Origin: Arctopsyche grandis | Lineage: Eukaryota > Arthropoda > Insecta > Trichoptera > Hydropsychidae | Assembly (NCBI RefSeq): GCF_051622035.1 | Contig: NC_135362.1 | Coordinates: forward strand, 21,351,001 to 21,415,000 | DNA length: 64,000 nucleotides | Direction of reading: 5' to 3' | Shown here: one piece after another, positions 60,481 to 64,000 of the stretch | Numbering within the stretch: the first letter of the stretch is position 1 | How the letters are laid out: the number at the start of each line of letters is the position of its first letter | Program-made: the position numbers and the translations under genes | The notes under the pieces: generated by a model | Databases searched by the model: none | Seen by the model: the letters and a program-made list of their open reading frames with translations, nothing else | Told to the model about the DNA's origin: nothing

Positions 60481-61059
60481 ATTTTTAATAAGCAAAAAAT
60501 ACCTATATGTTGGTTGCTATTTTTTAAAATAATTTAATAATTAAGTATGATATAACAAGTACGATTTGCGACACGGGGCCCCTCGATTATCCCGGTCCCC
60601 CCCCCATCTTTTGTTGTCCCTGTTCATATATGAATGAAAAATTTAAATATTGATATAAATATTTACGTATGAAAAAATAGTTAAAAAATACTTGTGATGA
60701 ATTGCAAAAATATTACTCACATATGCATATATGTACGTATTAAGAACTATTCACTTTTTTCTCTACCAAATCAAAGTACGAATACAAACAAAGTACGACA
60801 GTGTAATGAAAATTTATATGTGCATAATAACATACGAATCTAATGTATGGAACCGATTTGTACAGATGACTATGCCGATTGAGAGAAAGGATATTATGTA
60901 ATGCAGGAAAGCAGCCGTTTGAGCAACGAAAACTCTGAAACGAGATACTCGCCGAGGTCTGTCTCCCTTCCATGGGAAGAATCCAACGAGGTTCGACGGT
61001 TTTGCAGTCCCCACCAGGTGACCATCGTCATCGGTGGTTCACCATTGTGCTGTTGCCGT

Positions 61060-61194
61060 TCAGTTCTTGCGCGGCTGCTTCGGTTCAAACAACTCTCGAG
61101 TCGCGATCGCAGCACCTACTTTTAAAAATCAGTGAACTCTATCCAAAAGGGCGTTTCAAAATCAAACGGAAGAGTACGATGAACTAATAATAAT
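61060..61194 (+). promoter_or_regulatory. Probable promoter / noncoding first exon of the right-edge gene
   Basis: A GC-richer block with TTCAGTTCTTGCG (initiator-like TCAGT), then a leader ending TAATAATAAT at a good donor GTAAGT (61195). Splicing to the acceptor at 62818-62820 would join the MMTEEPENNN exon. Inferred only. Confidence 0.35.
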
Positions 61195-61841
61195 GTAAGT
61201 GTCGTCGATATTTCCATCGGATATCGCCATACTAAAGCACTTCCGTTACTTCAGTATCTGCATATATGTATGTATGTACCTATAAAGTTTGACTCTACAA
61301 TATATAAAGTGTAAAAACCTAAATAAATAAATTGGTAGTTGGTAAAAAATAAAAGCAAAAAAATTGATTGGATTTGTTGATGAAAAAAACTGCATGCGGA
61401 TATGATATATTTAATCATTTCCAATGTAATGAGTTTAATAGTTACTACAGTGTACTATATAGAAACCAAATGTAAATAAATGTTTGTACGATTTAAAAAT
61501 TTAATTTAGCAGACAAGTGAGTTTGGTTACCCCGAACAAATTCATTCTTCATTCGATAAATTTATTTTACTGAGAAAACTATTAGACATCGTATCAATTT
61601 ATTGATCTTGAATATCATTGCATTTACATCCAACAGTAAGATAATTGATGAATGCTGTTGTAGTACGAGATAATAATGACTTTTAAAATATGTTAGCTAT
61701 TATATTGAAAGACTGCCTTGTGTATACGATAGATTTTTCCGTTTTTTTACATCGTATATTGAAAAAGAGGTCGAGCAAAGGTTGCTCAAAACTTCTAAAC
61801 GAAGAGTTTGAAATTTTCGGCATTTTAAAATAATCACTCAC

Positions 61842-62078
61842 CTGTGCAATACGAACTTTCAAAAAATTCATATTGTGACAAAACAATAATGCAACGGATA
61901 GAAGAAAGCGAGAGAAAGGTTTTCCGTCTTGTCCGCAATCGCGTAATTCATTTTTGTCACTGTGGCTCAAATTTTCGTACAAATATAATATTTCCATTAT
62001 GTTACTATCGCGTAACACATGTGGTTTCAAAGCACAAATTTTTTGATTTAATAGGTTTTTAATTGACGGTGTGATCAT
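61842..62078 (-). CDS. Candidate first coding exon of an unidentified gene
   Basis: An ATG preceded by an in-frame stop opens 79 codons ending exactly at a codon boundary before a strong donor (GCACAG/GTGAGT). The peptide starts MITPSIKNLLNQKICALKPH and continues VLRDSNIMEILYLYENLSHS, then KPFSRFLLSVALLFCHN. It is hydrophobic/charged in a helical pattern faintly like a death-fold domain, which I do not claim. No downstream exon was found to the left, so the model is incomplete. It may instead lie by chance in the intron of the + strand gene. Confidence 0.35.
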
Positions 62079-62820
62079 TCAAATCAATTTGTATGGCATA
62101 TAAGTCGTTTCATGGAATTTAATTGATGATGTAACATTGATTATTTTTTAATTTTGCAAGTTCGTCGTTCCTTCTTGAATCATTTTAGCCCGGCTAGAAA
62201 ATGACTATTTGATAATATTGTCAGAGATGCGTGATTTGATCAAAAATGTGAAACACGTACATTATAGCGTACGCTTCACGGGCTCTATCATTAATCCTTC
62301 GACAATAACAATTGTTGCGAAACAGAGGTTGTATATGTATTTCAATGTATTATATATTGACCTTGTGAATAATTGTCTTTTTTATTTAGTTACAGCCTCT
62401 TTATAGTGCATGCATTAACATTATAAAAAATAGAAGTCCTATTGAAGTCATGCAATCTTTTAAAATTATTATACAAAGCGTGTCCAAAGTTCGTATTGCC
62501 TTTACACACATCCGCTTATTGAATTCAGCTCCTTAGTCTTTAAGACTTTTAATTAAGTGATACCAAATCAAATCATTGTTGCTTTAGGAGTATGTACATA
62601 CGTAGTTTCTGTCAGGAGCCCCTTCTGAACGTTTACTTCTCTAGTACTGACATTAAGTGTCTCTTTTTTGCTTAAGTTTGAATAAATTTGCAATTTCAAG
62701 AATTTCGATAAGTAGACTAAAAAAGAAACGAAAAATAACAAGCAGTGTACAATGTTTTTATAAAATTTAGTAAAATAGTGTTAAATTAATATTTCTTTAT
62801 TTGTTTATTTCAAGTGTCAG

Positions 62821-62920
62821 ATTCCTTTGATCGCCTTCGTTTTACATAAGATCAAAGACCATGATGACTGAGGAGCCAGAAAACAACAACAAAATAACGA
62901 TTGAAAATGCTGATGAGAAG
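62821..62920 (+). CDS. Candidate first coding exon of a gene leaving the window
   Basis: An acceptor (TTTCAAGTGTCAG) at 62820 is followed by 40 nt of leader, then ATG at 62861. Twenty codons (MMTEEPENNNKITIENADEK) end in phase 0 at a GTAATT donor. The acidic/polar composition looks coding. Further exons are expected beyond 64000. The product is unknown. Confidence 0.4.
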
Positions 62921-62936
62921 GTAATTAACTCACTAT

Positions 62937-62996
62937 TGTGTTGTAACCTTTGATACACTTGTACATTGGGGTCGCATTGTGAACGGTGAACCTCTG
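62937..62996 (-). other. Possible 60 nt minus-strand exon
   Basis: Flanked by an acceptor (TTGTTTTTCAG) and a strong donor (GTGAGT). One frame is fully open, phase 0 (RFTVHNATPMYKC...). Only 60 nt, and no partner exon was identified. Confidence 0.2.
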
Positions 62997-63508
62997 AAAA
63001 ACAATTAAAAATGTGGGTTACGGTTTCTAATAATATCCACGTGAAAAATTCAGCCATTTCACATTCAAGACGCCACTTTTTTCCCGTGCAATAAAGCGCC
63101 ACTTATAACCATTTGTAGGTTGATGTTTCCACGATAATAATGTGAGAAAATTATGTTTCTTTCGTACGAGATTGCACCAAAGAATGTATCACAATTGCTA
63201 TACAACAATCGATATGGAACTAGTGTACTTTTATAAATTTTCCTTGTATAATGGAAATCTTTAGATACTAAACGATATATTTATATATTTTATATTTAGT
63301 ATCTTATGTGAACATATACCATGTTAAAAAAATACTTTTTTAGTAATTATAAAAGGACAACTGAAGGTTTGGGGTATCGTGACGCACTAGAAACCTTCTG
63401 TCGTTCCCTGGTTATATAGTATAATATTTTTTACAAGAGATACTAAGTATATTTCGGTCAACGTTGTCGTATATTGACCTGTAATAAACATATGTATGTA
63501 AATGTTAC

Positions 63509-64000
63509 AGTTGAAGTGTATTTTCCAGTTGTAATATATTTTGACTAGTTGGAACAAATTCCGTCTAACCCACGTAAGTTGATTCATATGGCTAATTACA
63601 TTCCAACTGGTCAAAATATATTACAACTGATAATACAGTTCAATTATAAGTTGCTGCCAGGTAAGATGGAGAGGTTACGTTTTCGTGAAAACGTCACTCG
63701 ACCAGTAAATTGAATTGGAAAGTCACATTTTGGTTTTGAACACATTCTTAGAGTTATCGTAATACGGTTCTCATTACCTTTATTCGTAATATCTAGCAAA
63801 TATTAACGCATTGTTAAATTCTAAAGCATTCGTAAAAATATCAGAGCTGTTAAAACTTAACTGTTGTATTATAACTGGTGCAAATTGTTGAAAGTGTATT
63901 TGTGCTTGTAGAGTTATAATTTAGTAGTTGAATTATATTCGAATATGAATGATCTAAAACGCTAGTTGGAATATATTATAACTGAAAATACTCTTTGACT
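63509..64000. mobile_element. Dispersed foldback-like element (copy 2), cut by the window edge
   Basis: The left end CAGTTGAAGTGTATTTTCCA then GTTGTAATATATTTTGACTA is mirrored near the edge by ACTAGCG/AGTTATAATATATTCC words. The interior from 63593 matches 44066-44460 over about 400 bp. Confidence 0.7.

Noticed and set aside
60901-61125. Serine-rich + strand coding exon (MQESSRLSNENSETRYSPRS...)
   Set aside because: It has an ATG and a weak GTGACC donor, but no in-frame continuation. I favour a promoter/leader reading for this GC-richer block.

Overview
This window is nuclear DNA from a holometabolous insect. It is AT-rich, has interrupted genes with short GT-AG introns, and carries four recognisable insect genes in a dense background of transposable-element debris. 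The ultraspiracle ligand-binding domain is of the divergent type I associate with Mecopterida (Lepidoptera/Trichoptera/Diptera/Mecoptera). I cannot name the species.

Gene order alternates in strand: G6PD (+, 5031-6500, one uninterrupted ORF), centrosomin/cnn (-, 8429-22516, 14 coding exons, 1013 aa), ultraspiracle/usp (+, 24964-47373, 8 coding exons, 414 aa), and an M16-family metallopeptidase of the C. elegans C05D11.1-like type (-, 49801-55754, 17 exons, 1019 aa). I rebuilt each spliced model by hand from splice sites, and every exon junction keeps phase. G6PD/cnn and usp/peptidase are convergent pairs. cnn and usp are divergent, with first coding exons 2.4 kb apart. A further + strand gene probably starts near the right edge (5' UTR exon about 61060-61194, first coding exon 62861-62920) and runs out of the window. 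A minus-strand first-exon candidate lies at 61842-62078. The four genes are not an operon and share no pathway; they are ordinary neighbours.

The rest is mobile or repetitive DNA. 1-4700: LINE tail, a TAGGGATC MITE, a dead hAT copy, and two side-by-side foldback elements with 8-9 bp target duplications. 12.6-22.4 kb (cnn intron 1): foldbacks, tRNA-derived SINE and LINE tails, a TTAA/CCCTTTGA element. 22.5-25 kb: the cnn/usp promoter interval, holding three foldback elements in a row. 25-45.7 kb (usp intron 1): a 2.3 kb GC-rich hairpin satellite that has grown inside a dispersed repeat (26.7-29.4 kb), a hAT MITE with a perfect 8 bp duplication, more TTAA elements, and RTE-like remnants. 55.9-64 kb: a (TA)n tract, an internally deleted hAT copy carrying a nested LINE insertion, a SINE, and more foldbacks.

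The most interesting unexplained signal is a group of foldback elements whose outer ends are conserved and asymmetric (one end GGTAAACGG-like, the other GGTTCGGTGATTAC-like). Their interiors are built from element-specific short words (GGTCAC/GTGACC, GTCGCA/AATTCGTC, and others), and the duplications flanking them are 8-9 bp.
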